NCBI GenBank assembly: GCA_947463915.1
Contig: CANHVO010000023.1
Span: 1-36,887 of the forward strand
Reading direction: 5' to 3'
Length of the DNA stretch: 36,887 nt
Origin: Planctomycetaceae bacterium
GTDB lineage: Bacteria > Planctomycetota > Planctomycetia > Pirellulales > Pirellulaceae
Shown: in pieces, positions 16,250 to 24,475 of the stretch
Layout of the letters: each line of letters opens with the position of its first letter
Position numbering within the stretch: position 1 is the stretch's first letter
The notes under the pieces: generated by a model
Databases searched by the model: none
What the model was told of the DNA's origin: nothing
Seen by the model: only the letters and a program-made list of their open reading frames with translations
Position numbers and translations under genes: made by a program

Positions 16250-18547
16250 CTATCCAGCTGATTCGGCAGCAGCTGCCGGGTCCTGTCCTGTCTCAGTTCC
16301 AGTTGGCTCTGGCTCCGGCGGTTTTGGCAACAGGCCACCCGCTTTTTCTCCACCTTCTGGATCAAACCGCGGCTGCCAAGCAAACTGCACTACAAAATCA
16401 CAACGAGGAGCAGGGAAACTAGCCGGAATCGTTTTGCCATCCGCATCCGTAACCGGCTTTCCTGTCGGTTGGCCAGCTGCCCCGCCCCCGCTAGCTCCAC
16501 TTGAGCTTGAGCCTTCACCAGGCGCACCCGGTCCACTCATTCCCATTCCCATACTTGCACCTTTGCTCTTGGACGAAGAGCTGCTGCTCGAGCTGGATGT
16601 GCCACCTTCGGCTGAACCGCCGGCCGTAGGTTGTGCCCAACCTAACTCGATCATGCGTTTTAAATGGGCTGGGTTCGAGATACGGTAGTTTCCATCAATA
16701 TTGGATTGAATCACCACCGGCAGCCGGATTCCCAAACTGGTCATCGACATCATCACTTGCTTGTTTCCCTCATCATCGGGCAGCTCAACACCGCCCTTTT
16801 CCAAAAACTCGATAAGGTACTTCAGAACGTGGGCTTCACCTTCCTCGCCTGTGGTTCCGTTAAAGTAATGATATCCCTTCAGTTCCACTACCCAGCCTCC
16901 ACCGACGAGCGGACTTGGATCTGGTACTTCCTCGCCCTCATTCGCGGCCTTGAGAAGCTGCCTACGAGTTGCGACTCCTGCCTTGTAACTTTCCAGTAAT
17001 TGAGCGGAAAACCATCGCGTAAGATCGGTCTCAAACTTTTGTTCGACACGCGTAATGTGAAAGTCTTTTCGTTTCGGATACGGCAACTCTACCGCCGTCT
17101 TGTTTGCCAACGCAGGGTCACGGTTTAGCGAGGCCTCAATGGCTTTGTGAAGCTCGAGAACCATGACTCGCTTTTTCGCCCCCACCCCAACTTCATTGCC
17201 AACCTTGGCAAGCAACGCTATCGCGCCAGTCTTGTCGGAGTCAATCTTCTTTTCGTTGTCCGATTCGGTCGATACTCGGGCGACGGCTTTTTGTGCTCCA
17301 TCCCAACGCGGTTCCGCCACCACACTCAAGACACGTCCCATCAATGCGTGATTGGTTACCATCCCAACAAGCAAAAGTGACAGAGCTCCAACCACCCATG
17401 GTTTCTTCATTCGAACAACGCGATCGATCACAATCTCGCGTGGCAGCAAGCTTGTTTTCATCGGACCGCGCTTAAGCAATTGCAAGCAGATTCCGTAAAC
17501 GACCCCAAATGCAGCCGCGTTTTCCTTAAACGCTTGAGCGCCAGTCACCTCGGTTCCCTCCAACTTAGGGAACTTGTCGAGCACATCAACATCCATTCCC
17601 AAGTTCTTGTTTAAGAACTGCTGGAGCCCTGGTAGCTTTGCCGTATTGCCCAGAAGCAACATCGCTTCCAATTCGCTCTTCTTATTCAGCGTCTTAAAGA
17701 AGTTAAGCGATCGCTGAATTTCAGTGACCATATCATTGAATACAGGACGCATGGCCTGGAAAACCAACTTCGGGTCATCCGCTTGCATTGCATTGCGCTT
17801 TAGATGCTCTGCTTTCGCAAAGGTCAGCTTCAAGTCCTTGGTCAACTGACGTGTGAAGTGGTTTCCACCAATCGGAATGCTTCGCTGCCAAACGCGGAAA
17901 CCATTCGTTACGATAAGGTCGCTCGCGTCGGTACCAATCGATAGGATAACCGTAGATTTCTGAGGGCTCTCTGGATCGAAAGGTTCGTTAGCCATTCGCT
18001 CCGCAAAGCGATCATGAGCAATCATGTTGTAAATGCTCATCGGCGCCAGCTGAACCAAGTCGAGATCCATGGAACTCTCGCGGTATGGCTTCAACGAACG
18101 GAAAACCGCGTCCCGCTTCATCGCAAACAAGCCAACTTCGCTTTCGAGCGCATAACCATCCTCGATCTGGGCGCCTTCCATTTGCTGGTAGTCCCAAATC
18201 ACGTCGTTCAAATCGAACGGGATCTGCTGCTTGGCCTCGTATTTAACGATGTCGCCAATCTTTTTCACTTCGACCGGTGGCGGCTTGAAAAACTTCGCAA
18301 GACCACTTTGACCAGGAACGCTTACACCGACTTTGGCCCCGCGAAGATCATTGCGAGATAGAAACTGCTGCATCGCATCCGCAATCAGCAGTTCGGGTTC
18401 GGCCTCGGGTTGACTAAGAATTTTTGGATATTCAACAAAGTCGAAAACATCCGATACGACTTGGTCTCCCTCAATATGACATCGCAACCCTTTGAGGGCG
18501 CTTTGACCAATTTCCAAGCCCCAAACATGCTGAATTTTCTTCGCCAT
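16250..18547 (-). CDS. PilM-like actin-fold protein fused to a PilN-like membrane domain
   Basis: A 765-residue protein. The start at 18547 (MAKKIQHVWGLEIG) has AGGAGG 10 nt upstream; the ORF extends 53 codons further but without sense. Residues 1-362 match PilM, the actin-like cytoplasmic protein of type IV pilus and type II secretion platforms: WGLEIGQSALKG, VGVSVPGQ, a KIGDIVKYEAKQQIPFDLND segment, ILSIGTDASDLIV, and LLLGNTAKLPGL. Residues 367-371 (LLPRE) followed by a basic stretch and a membrane span at 383-403 look like the start of PilN (NLLPxRE). Thus PilM and PilN appear fused; separate PilM is about 350 residues. The C-terminal third is periplasmic, with a Ser/Lys/Gly/Met low-complexity zone near residues 655-710. 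It is first in its operon. Confidence 0.88.
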   Translation of the reverse strand: MAKKIQHVWGLEIGQSALKGLRCHIEGDQVVSDVFDFVEYPKILSQPEAEPELLIADAMQQFLSRNDLRGAKVGVSVPGQSGLAKFFKPPPVEVKKIGDIVKYEAKQQIPFDLNDVIWDYQQMEGAQIEDGYALESEVGLFAMKRDAVFRSLKPYRESSMDLDLVQLAPMSIYNMIAHDRFAERMANEPFDPESPQKSTVILSIGTDASDLIVTNGFRVWQRSIPIGGNHFTRQLTKDLKLTFAKAEHLKRNAMQADDPKLVFQAMRPVFNDMVTEIQRSLNFFKTLNKKSELEAMLLLGNTAKLPGLQQFLNKNLGMDVDVLDKFPKLEGTEVTGAQAFKENAAAFGVVYGICLQLLKRGPMKTSLLPREIVIDRVVRMKKPWVVGALSLLLVGMVTNHALMGRVLSVVAEPRWDGAQKAVARVSTESDNEKKIDSDKTGAIALLAKVGNEVGVGAKKRVMVLELHKAIEASLNRDPALANKTAVELPYPKRKDFHITRVEQKFETDLTRWFSAQLLESYKAGVATRRQLLKAANEGEEVPDPSPLVGGGWVVELKGYHYFNGTTGEEGEAHVLKYLIEFLEKGGVELPDDEGNKQVMMSMTSLGIRLPVVIQSNIDGNYRISNPAHLKRMIELGWAQPTAGGSAEGGTSSSSSSSSSKSKGASMGMGMSGPGAPGEGSSSSGASGGGAAGQPTGKPVTDADGKTIPASFPAPRCDFVVQFAWQPRFDPEGGEKAGGLLPKPPEPEPTGTETGQDPAAAAESAG

Positions 18548-18689
18548 CGTGCGAACCCCTCCTCGTCCCAAGTCCCTCGAACCAACGAATCGAGCTAAAA
18601 CCGACGAGCAGAAAGCAGTAGTGTAAGTGTGATGAGTATGGCGAATTTCGCAACGGTCGTGGTTCGTTACAGGAATTCGCTCAAACGTT

Positions 18690-18719
18690 ATCGTATCGCC
18701 TCGCACTACCCTCTGTCAA
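18690..18719 (-). promoter_or_regulatory. Predicted sigma70-like promoter of the Pil-like operon
   Basis: On the minus strand TTGACA (18719-18714) is followed after 18 nt by TACGAT (18695-18690). It would give a leader of roughly 135 nt before the ATG at 18547. The -35 is perfect; the -10 is a 4 of 6 match. Confidence 0.45.
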
Positions 18720-18953
18720 ATTTTCATTGCGAACAGGGCCAAAATAATCCAAATCCTCTCTCTTTGAAGTCCAAAATAGGGCTCCCAAACCGCAAAATCC
18801 ATTTTGCCCGTCTTTTTTCTGGACGGAACGAGGATCTCCACTTGGCACGCAACCGAGTAAGACGCCAAGATGGAGCATAGGAATTCGGATAGGATCGAAT
18901 CAATCCAAGCCCCCCAGTTTTTATGGACTGATTGGACAGCGGTGCAAAACACT
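18720..18953. other. Rest of the divergent control region
   Basis: This stretch lies between the putative pil promoter and the TPR-protein start. It holds two short symmetric sequences: CAAAAT-CC-ATTTTG at about 18800, and a hairpin CCGTC...GACGG just after it around a T-run. I see no gene and no convincing plus-strand promoter. Confidence 0.4.
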
Positions 18954-20984
18954 ATGAAACAGAACCAACTGAATGGAGTCACCCAACAAAAGCCGTCAAA
19001 AACCAGGCTGCTGTTACCGCGTTACTTCTCGATTCCCCTCGGATTCGTAGCCATCGGACTTTCGACGATTCCGGTTTTGGTATCTTCGGCTCAAGCTCAA
19101 TCCGTGGCGGTTTCAAAACCTGCACCGAACGAACTTCGAGAACACATTGCGCAGCAGATCGAAAAATTAGGCGACACAAACTATTCAAGCCGAATCCGCG
19201 CTCAGGGAGAACTGCAGAGAATTGGCGTCTTGGCGTTAGATCAATTGCACACCGCTAGTTTTCATCCCGATCCACAGATTGCTTCGACCGCTCGATTTAT
19301 CGTTCAAAGCCAACAGTTTACCTGGTCCTGGGAAACGGATCCGGTCCGAGTTCGTGAGATTCTCGCCAACTACAGTGCGGAATCGGATAAGTCGATCTAC
19401 ATCGATCAATTGAACCGACTCGAACACGACGAAGGCTTCGGCGCTCTCTGCCGATTAGCCCGTTACGAAACCAGAAACGGGCTCGCCAAACGTGCGGCGC
19501 TTTTGCTCATGCGCAGCAAGCCTACGGTAGGGCAGTCTCTGGCGATCCGCAAAGAGTCTATGCGAAACTACGTCGACGGAGGGCAAAGTACTGCGAGTCT
19601 TTGGATTGCCCAGTATTCGAAAGCCGAATCTGACTTCGATCTTCGTTGGTGGGAAAAGACGCTTGGCGAAGAATTGGAAACATTGAAATCGGGCTCCCTT
19701 GAAACCAACTTGGATATCGTTGCTGACCTTCATCGTTGGGTCGTCGAACAAATCTTCGATCAGCCAGACACACATGATAAAGCACTCGAACTTGGACGAA
19801 CCATACTCGGCCTCGCGAAAACGGTTCCTACGCTTGAGTCGATGGCAGGAAACCGATCGACACGCGCCAACGAATTTGCCCAATGGGCTCTGAAATACAA
19901 ACTGCCTGAGCTCGTTCAAGAGCAGCACGCCAAACTTCCGTATAATATTGTCGCCAACGAAATGATGTTCGGCTATCTGCTTGCTGAAAGCTTTTTGATG
20001 CAAGACAACGGTGAACTCGCCAGCAAAGTTGCTGAACAGTCTTTAAACCTACAAGCTTGCAGTGAATTGGGTGAAGTCAAAAAACCGCTTGAAGAGGAGC
20101 GTCCGGGAAAACCACCCATCGACTTTTCTGCGAGGAGAAGTTTCTCGGACCAAGAACGTCGTTCGAACATCGGAAGAAAACTTCAAGAACGAGGTCGTTT
20201 CGAATGGGCCGAAGCGGAGTTTCGGTTGGGTATCAATGACGATCTGACCGAACGGGCCTCGCCGATCATCATGCTCCAGCTAGCGGAAATGCTTCAATCT
20301 CAAAGCAAGCACCGCGAAGCCGCGAAAGTTTTGCAACCCTTCGTCGAACGCTACACTAGTGAGCCCATGTTCCGGCGTCAGGTCTTCGAAAACTCCTCCA
20401 TCGGTCCTCAGTTGGTCTCCTACTACCATTTGTACATTGCAGATGAAGCTCGTATCGAGGGGGACTTCGACAAAGCCGCAAAGAATTATTGGAAGTCTCT
20501 CGACTTAACTTCAGACGATGTAGGGTCCATCAACGTGGATGCCATTATTGGTCTTTACAAAACAACACTTTCGACGCGGGACGAGGAAAAACGTCGTCTC
20601 ACCCTGAATAAAATAGTTCAAGATTTTCGCAACAAGATTCGAGGATTCGAAGACGAGCTAAAGCTTTCCAAGCCAAGTGATTTGGCAAGCCGTGTCGCGT
20701 TCCTCTCCGACAAATACAACACGCTCGCTTGGGTCATCGTCAACACAGAAGGGAGCAAAGAAGAAGCGATCTTCTTAAGTCGAAAGGCTTGCGACCTTTC
20801 ACCCGAACACGCAGAATACTTGGACACTCTTGCCTATTGCTACGCGGCGATGGATCGATTTCAGGACGCTGTGCAGCAACAACGCAAAGCAGTCGAGCTC
20901 AAACCGCACCACCCCGATCTCGTAAAGGCACTGCAACGCTTCGAAGCAAAACTGCGGTCCACTTCACAAACACCGGGCAAGTAA
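18954..20984 (+). CDS. Exported TPR-repeat protein
   Basis: A 676-residue protein from ATG 18954. This start is chosen because it is followed by a proper signal peptide: MKQNQLNGVTQQKPSKTR, a hydrophobic stretch around FVAIGLSTIPVLV, and a cleavage site near SSAQAQS. An in-frame ATG at 18870 would bury it. The first 130 mature residues are helical and HEAT-like (IGVLALDQLHTASF). The remainder is helical repeat, with clear TPR-like units at the end (ISLSRKACDLSPEHAEYLDTL region, then CYAAMDRFQDAVQQQRKAVELKPHHPDL). TPR proteins mediate protein contacts; this one is probably in the periplasm. It is divergent from the Pil-like operon. I infer no specific function. Confidence 0.82.
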   Translation: MKQNQLNGVTQQKPSKTRLLLPRYFSIPLGFVAIGLSTIPVLVSSAQAQSVAVSKPAPNELREHIAQQIEKLGDTNYSSRIRAQGELQRIGVLALDQLHTASFHPDPQIASTARFIVQSQQFTWSWETDPVRVREILANYSAESDKSIYIDQLNRLEHDEGFGALCRLARYETRNGLAKRAALLLMRSKPTVGQSLAIRKESMRNYVDGGQSTASLWIAQYSKAESDFDLRWWEKTLGEELETLKSGSLETNLDIVADLHRWVVEQIFDQPDTHDKALELGRTILGLAKTVPTLESMAGNRSTRANEFAQWALKYKLPELVQEQHAKLPYNIVANEMMFGYLLAESFLMQDNGELASKVAEQSLNLQACSELGEVKKPLEEERPGKPPIDFSARRSFSDQERRSNIGRKLQERGRFEWAEAEFRLGINDDLTERASPIIMLQLAEMLQSQSKHREAAKVLQPFVERYTSEPMFRRQVFENSSIGPQLVSYYHLYIADEARIEGDFDKAAKNYWKSLDLTSDDVGSINVDAIIGLYKTTLSTRDEEKRRLTLNKIVQDFRNKIRGFEDELKLSKPSDLASRVAFLSDKYNTLAWVIVNTEGSKEEAIFLSRKACDLSPEHAEYLDTLAYCYAAMDRFQDAVQQQRKAVELKPHHPDLVKALQRFEAKLRSTSQTPGK

Positions 20985-21005
20985 AATAGACTCAGGCGAC
21001 GCGGC

Positions 21006-21067
21006 CGAAACTCTTGACGAGTTTCGCTACATGGCGAGCCGTGTGCTAAGGACGGCTTTCCTTTTTT
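21006..21067 (+). terminator. Terminator after the TPR gene
   Basis: Two hairpins follow the stop. CGAAACTC/GAGTTTCG (21006-21026) is a perfect 8-bp stem with a 5-nt loop. AGCCGT/ACGGCT (21037-21042 and 21052-21057) is followed by TTCCTTTTTT. The second has the intrinsic terminator layout. Both lie between convergent genes. Confidence 0.7.
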
Positions 21068-21824
21068 ACTTCCTAGAAGCAGCTAGTATGCAATCCAAAT
21101 ACGCTCGTACCGTTCGTTGGTACCCCATTTCCAGCGCGTCTCCAATCAACGCGTGGCCGATTGAAACTTCGGCTACCCCAGGCACTCCAACCAAAAACGG
21201 AGTCAAGTTGACCAAGTTGAGATCATGACCGGCGTTGATCACCAGCCCATCGTTTTGAGCAGCTCTTGCTGAAGCTGCAAATTTCGCGAGCGTTGATTCG
21301 CGAGCGGCTGTGGGAAAGGAACTTGCCCAAGTTTCGGTATAGAGCTCAATTCGCTCGGCACCAAGCTGTTTTGCAATCCCCATTTGTTCCGCTTCAGGAT
21401 CCATAAAAAGACTGACTCGAACTCCAAGATCATTGCACTCGCGAATCAACGGTTCAAGCTTTGGCGCATCCACGCGCAAGTCCCATCCGTGGTCCGAAGT
21501 CCTCTGCGATTCGCTATCAGGCACAAACGTCGCCTGCGAGGGCCGAACGACACGGATGAATTCCATCAAGTTATGGAAAGGATTCCCCTCAATGTTGTAC
21601 TCGGCACTTGGCCATTGTTGGAGAAGTTCCGCAATCTCAAAAACATCAGCTCGACGTATATGACGCTCGTCCGGTCTTGGATGAACGGTGATGCCGTCCG
21701 CGCCCGCCTCAAGGCAAATTCGCGACGCCCGAACAACGCTCGGTTCGCCTAAGTGACGAGTGTTGCGTAACAGTGCAACCTTATTTACGTTGACTGACAA
21801 ACAGGTTCGCAAAGAGTTAGACAT
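21066..21824 (-). CDS. pdxJ: Pyridoxine 5'-phosphate synthase
   Basis: A 252-residue PdxJ, which condenses 1-deoxyxylulose 5-phosphate with 3-amino-2-oxopropyl phosphate to make pyridoxine 5'-phosphate (vitamin B6 pathway, DXP-dependent branch). Hallmarks are LSVNVNKVALLRNTR (residues 9-23), GADGITVHPRPDERHIR (41-57, with the active-site His at 48), an EGN segment with the catalytic Glu, and INAGHDLNLVNL. The NK in place of the enterobacterial DH in the first motif is, as I recall, common outside proteobacteria. The start at 21824 is chosen by the family's N-terminus; a longer ORF to 21896 lies within the epimerase gene. Its first 8 nt overlap the end of the epimerase gene, suggesting translational coupling. 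Confidence 0.95.
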   Translation of the reverse strand: MSNSLRTCLSVNVNKVALLRNTRHLGEPSVVRASRICLEAGADGITVHPRPDERHIRRADVFEIAELLQQWPSAEYNIEGNPFHNLMEFIRVVRPSQATFVPDSESQRTSDHGWDLRVDAPKLEPLIRECNDLGVRVSLFMDPEAEQMGIAKQLGAERIELYTETWASSFPTAARESTLAKFAASARAAQNDGLVINAGHDLNLVNLTPFLVGVPGVAEVSIGHALIGDALEMGYQRTVRAYLDCILAASRK

Positions 21825-22827
21825 GATAGTACTCCCGATACCAGGCAACAAATTTTTGAATGCCGATCTCGATAGGGGTGGACGGGCTGAAGCCAATTGC
21901 GGTTGTCAACGAATCTACGTCGGCAAAAGTATCTAATACGTCACCCGCTTGAATCGGAAGCATCTTCTTCTTTGCTTTGATGCCGATTGTGTCTTCTAAC
22001 ACTTCGATGAAGCGTATTAATTCGGTTGGCTGCTGATTGCCGACGTTGAAAATGCGAAATGGAGCAGAGCTGGACCCCGGATCGGGATGCCGACTATTCC
22101 AATTTGGATCAGATGACGGTACCTCCTCCAAGACCAAGGTTACCACTTTTGCAATATCATCTACGTAAGTGAAATCTCGCTTCATTTTCCCTGCATTGTA
22201 AACTTCGATTTCATGCCCCTCTAGAATCGCCTTTGTGAATTTAAAGAGAGCCATGTCCGGCCGCCCCCACGGCCCATACACGGTAAAGAACCTTAGGCCA
22301 GTCGTTGGTAACCCGTACAGATGCGAGTAGGAATGGGCCATCATTTCAGTCGCTTTTTTTGTCGCAGCATACAAGCTCAGTGGATGATCCGCTGAATCGG
22401 AAACAGAAAAGGGTTGCGACGTATTGCTCCCGTAAACACTGGAACTGCTCGCATAGACGAGATGCGCAACATTTCCCTGGCGGCAGCCTTCCAGGACGTT
22501 TAGTGTCCCCATTACGTTCGAGTCCACGTACACGTAAGGATTCTCTACGGAATAACGCACCCCCGCCTGCGCTCCAAGATGAACGACCTTGCCAAAAGGA
22601 CGAGCGTCGAAGAGTTTTCCCATCGCATCGCGATCATTCAAATCGATCTCAATAAACTCAAAGTTCGAGAACTCGGTGAGGCATGCAAGCCTAGCCTTCT
22701 TAAGTGTGACGTCGTAATACAGGTTGAGATTGTCCATACCGACGACTTGGAAGCCTGCATCTAAGCAACGCTTTGCAACGTGGAAGCCAATAAACCCTGC
22801 CGCGCCTGTAACTAGAATGGTTTGCAT
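21817..22827 (-). CDS. NAD-dependent epimerase, UDP-glucuronate 4-epimerase-like
   Basis: A 336-residue extended short-chain dehydrogenase. It has the NAD-binding TGAAGFIG (residues 7-14), the catalytic SSS/Y-x3-K set (S128-S130, Y153, K157 in SLYAATKKATE), and the segment LGAQAGVRYSVENPYVYVDS (84-103). With RFFTVYGPWGRPDMALFKFT, that segment is typical of UDP-glucuronate 4-epimerases, which make UDP-galacturonate for polysaccharides. dTDP-glucose dehydratase is less likely because its Asp-Glu catalytic pair is missing. A short GGAT ribosome site precedes the ATG. It follows the unknown 172-residue gene by 15 bp and overlaps pdxJ. The manA context supports a role in sugar-nucleotide and surface-glycan supply. 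Confidence 0.9.
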   Translation of the reverse strand: MQTILVTGAAGFIGFHVAKRCLDAGFQVVGMDNLNLYYDVTLKKARLACLTEFSNFEFIEIDLNDRDAMGKLFDARPFGKVVHLGAQAGVRYSVENPYVYVDSNVMGTLNVLEGCRQGNVAHLVYASSSSVYGSNTSQPFSVSDSADHPLSLYAATKKATEMMAHSYSHLYGLPTTGLRFFTVYGPWGRPDMALFKFTKAILEGHEIEVYNAGKMKRDFTYVDDIAKVVTLVLEEVPSSDPNWNSRHPDPGSSSAPFRIFNVGNQQPTELIRFIEVLEDTIGIKAKKKMLPIQAGDVLDTFADVDSLTTAIGFSPSTPIEIGIQKFVAWYREYYHV

Positions 22828-22842
22828 TGAATATCCTATCGG

Positions 22843-23361
22843 CTAAACGAGGACTGATGAGCGTAGAGAAATTTTGGGCAATTGTAGATCTCGAAGAAGC
22901 AAGTTGTTCTGGCTTTGGATAACTTTACCGCGTTTCAAACAAACGCGGACCCAACGGTTCATCGACTCTACGTCGTAAATGACCCCGCAAAACGACAATT
23001 CTGTGCACCACATCAAGTCTTCCTTGCCCCGCTTGCACCAATCCCAAAGCAGCCGAATTTGTCTATTCGATCGCTCGCAGTACAGGTTTGGGTTCAAATC
23101 AACAGCTTCATGGTCGCCGATTTGTTTTGTCAAAGTGTCTCTATCGATTATCAGTACACCTGGTCGCTCAAAACATTCCAAACGCGTCTCGTTTGTTGTC
23201 GCTTCAAAAACGCACCATGTTAGCTCAAAGGGAGACGCAGCTGCATCCATTAATGGAATTGAAACTTGTTCGACCGTGCGCCGCAATAACGCCCTGTGCA
23301 TCGGTTTTATCCCTAACAAACTCCAGTATTGCACTTGCTGAAACTGTATGTTCGTCTTCAT
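22843..23361 (-). CDS. Unknown protein, translationally coupled to manA
   Basis: A 172-residue protein that I do not recognise. It has no signal peptide or membrane span. It is rich in Trp and Cys (LTWCVFEA, LLWDWCKRGKEDLMWCTELSFCG), with eight Cys in total that do not form a zinc-finger spacing I know. The start ATG overlaps the manA stop in ATGA (23358-23361), and its stop lies 15 bp before the epimerase. This position inside a compact operon is the main reason to call it a real gene. No strong ribosome site is seen, as expected for coupled translation. Confidence 0.7.
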   Translation of the reverse strand: MKTNIQFQQVQYWSLLGIKPMHRALLRRTVEQVSIPLMDAAASPFELTWCVFEATTNETRLECFERPGVLIIDRDTLTKQIGDHEAVDLNPNLYCERSNRQIRLLWDWCKRGKEDLMWCTELSFCGVIYDVESMNRWVRVCLKRGKVIQSQNNLLLRDLQLPKISLRSSVLV

Positions 23362-24338
23362 AGCGAGCTAGGCAGTGTCGAGGAAAGAACGACCGTGTCG
23401 TTTGAGATATCCAAATTTGCAGAAATGCACGCGTAGGGAACCAATATCGATTGGCCTCGTTCAAGCACAAATTCGTTTTTGTCGGTTCGCAAAACTGCGG
23501 TACCTTTAGGAACAGTTAGGATCGAAAGCTGAGGGCTCGGCAACGGATACGAGCCAGCTTGAGCGTATTCTTGAAGCGTGAATTTGTCGCATTCTACGAG
23601 GGTTCGTGCTCCTGAGGCACCAACGGGAGATGGTGCTACGAACTCCACTGGGCCGCGTTCAAAATCGATTACTTCCAAAGCGAGATCGATATGAAGCTGG
23701 CGTGGCTGGCCGTCTTTGTCGACTCGGTCCCAGTCAAAGAGTCGAAAAGTACAATCGCTGGCTTGTTGAATTTCGGCCACCAAAAGCCCCTCTCCCAGCG
23801 CATGAACGGTACCTGCCGGAATAAAAACACAATTGCCTGCCTTCGGGGAGAGAACGTGCAGGCACTCCTCGGTTTTCCCATTTTCAATGGCTTCGGACAG
23901 AGCCTGTCGGTTGATACCCGACTTGAGTCCTGCGTAGAGTTTGGCGTTCGGTTCGGCATCGATGACATACCAAGCTTCCGTTTTGCCGCGGTCTGGCACA
24001 ACCATTTGGGCGCCATAAACATCGTCCGGATGAACTTGCACACTGAGTACTCTTTGGCAGTCTAAGTACTTCAGCAGCAAAGGAAATCGCTCGTTAGGAG
24101 CGTCACGACCGATAATTTCGTTAGGAAAAGACTCAATTAATTGTCGCAGCGTCCAGCCCGCAAAAGCGCCCTCTGCAACAATCGACTCCCCTTCCCGGTG
24201 ATCCACAATCTCCCAACTTTCGGCCCAAATGCCGTTTCCTGTTGGTTTTTTGCCCAATTGCGAGGCTAGACGGTCACCTCCCCAGATGTACGAACGAAAA
24301 ATCGGCTCAAAACGAATCGGCTGATCTGGTAAAAACAT
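23358..24338 (-). CDS. manA: Mannose-6-phosphate isomerase, type I
   Basis: A 326-residue zinc-dependent cupin enzyme that interconverts mannose 6-phosphate and fructose 6-phosphate, linking glycolysis to GDP-mannose synthesis. Visible marks are FRSYIWGGDRLA near the N-terminus, LSVQVHPDD (zinc-binding Gln and His), GKTEAWYVIDAEPNAKLYAG (zinc Glu), and IPAGTVHALGEG (zinc His). The length agrees with the short bacterial class found in Bacillus, about 315 residues. It is first in a four-gene operon and divergent from tatC. No Shine-Dalgarno is visible before the ATG at 24338. Confidence 0.95.
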   Translation of the reverse strand: MFLPDQPIRFEPIFRSYIWGGDRLASQLGKKPTGNGIWAESWEIVDHREGESIVAEGAFAGWTLRQLIESFPNEIIGRDAPNERFPLLLKYLDCQRVLSVQVHPDDVYGAQMVVPDRGKTEAWYVIDAEPNAKLYAGLKSGINRQALSEAIENGKTEECLHVLSPKAGNCVFIPAGTVHALGEGLLVAEIQQASDCTFRLFDWDRVDKDGQPRQLHIDLALEVIDFERGPVEFVAPSPVGASGARTLVECDKFTLQEYAQAGSYPLPSPQLSILTVPKGTAVLRTDKNEFVLERGQSILVPYACISANLDISNDTVVLSSTLPSSL

Positions 24339-24475
24339 GGATTGCCAAAAGGAGAAGGAAGAACAAACTGGGTAGACACGAATATAGTCACCCCAAAATC
24401 ATTTTACTCGCCCCAAACAAACTACGCACGCCGGCATTCCATTTTGCCGCCCCCCCAGTACTGGAGAATTGATTG

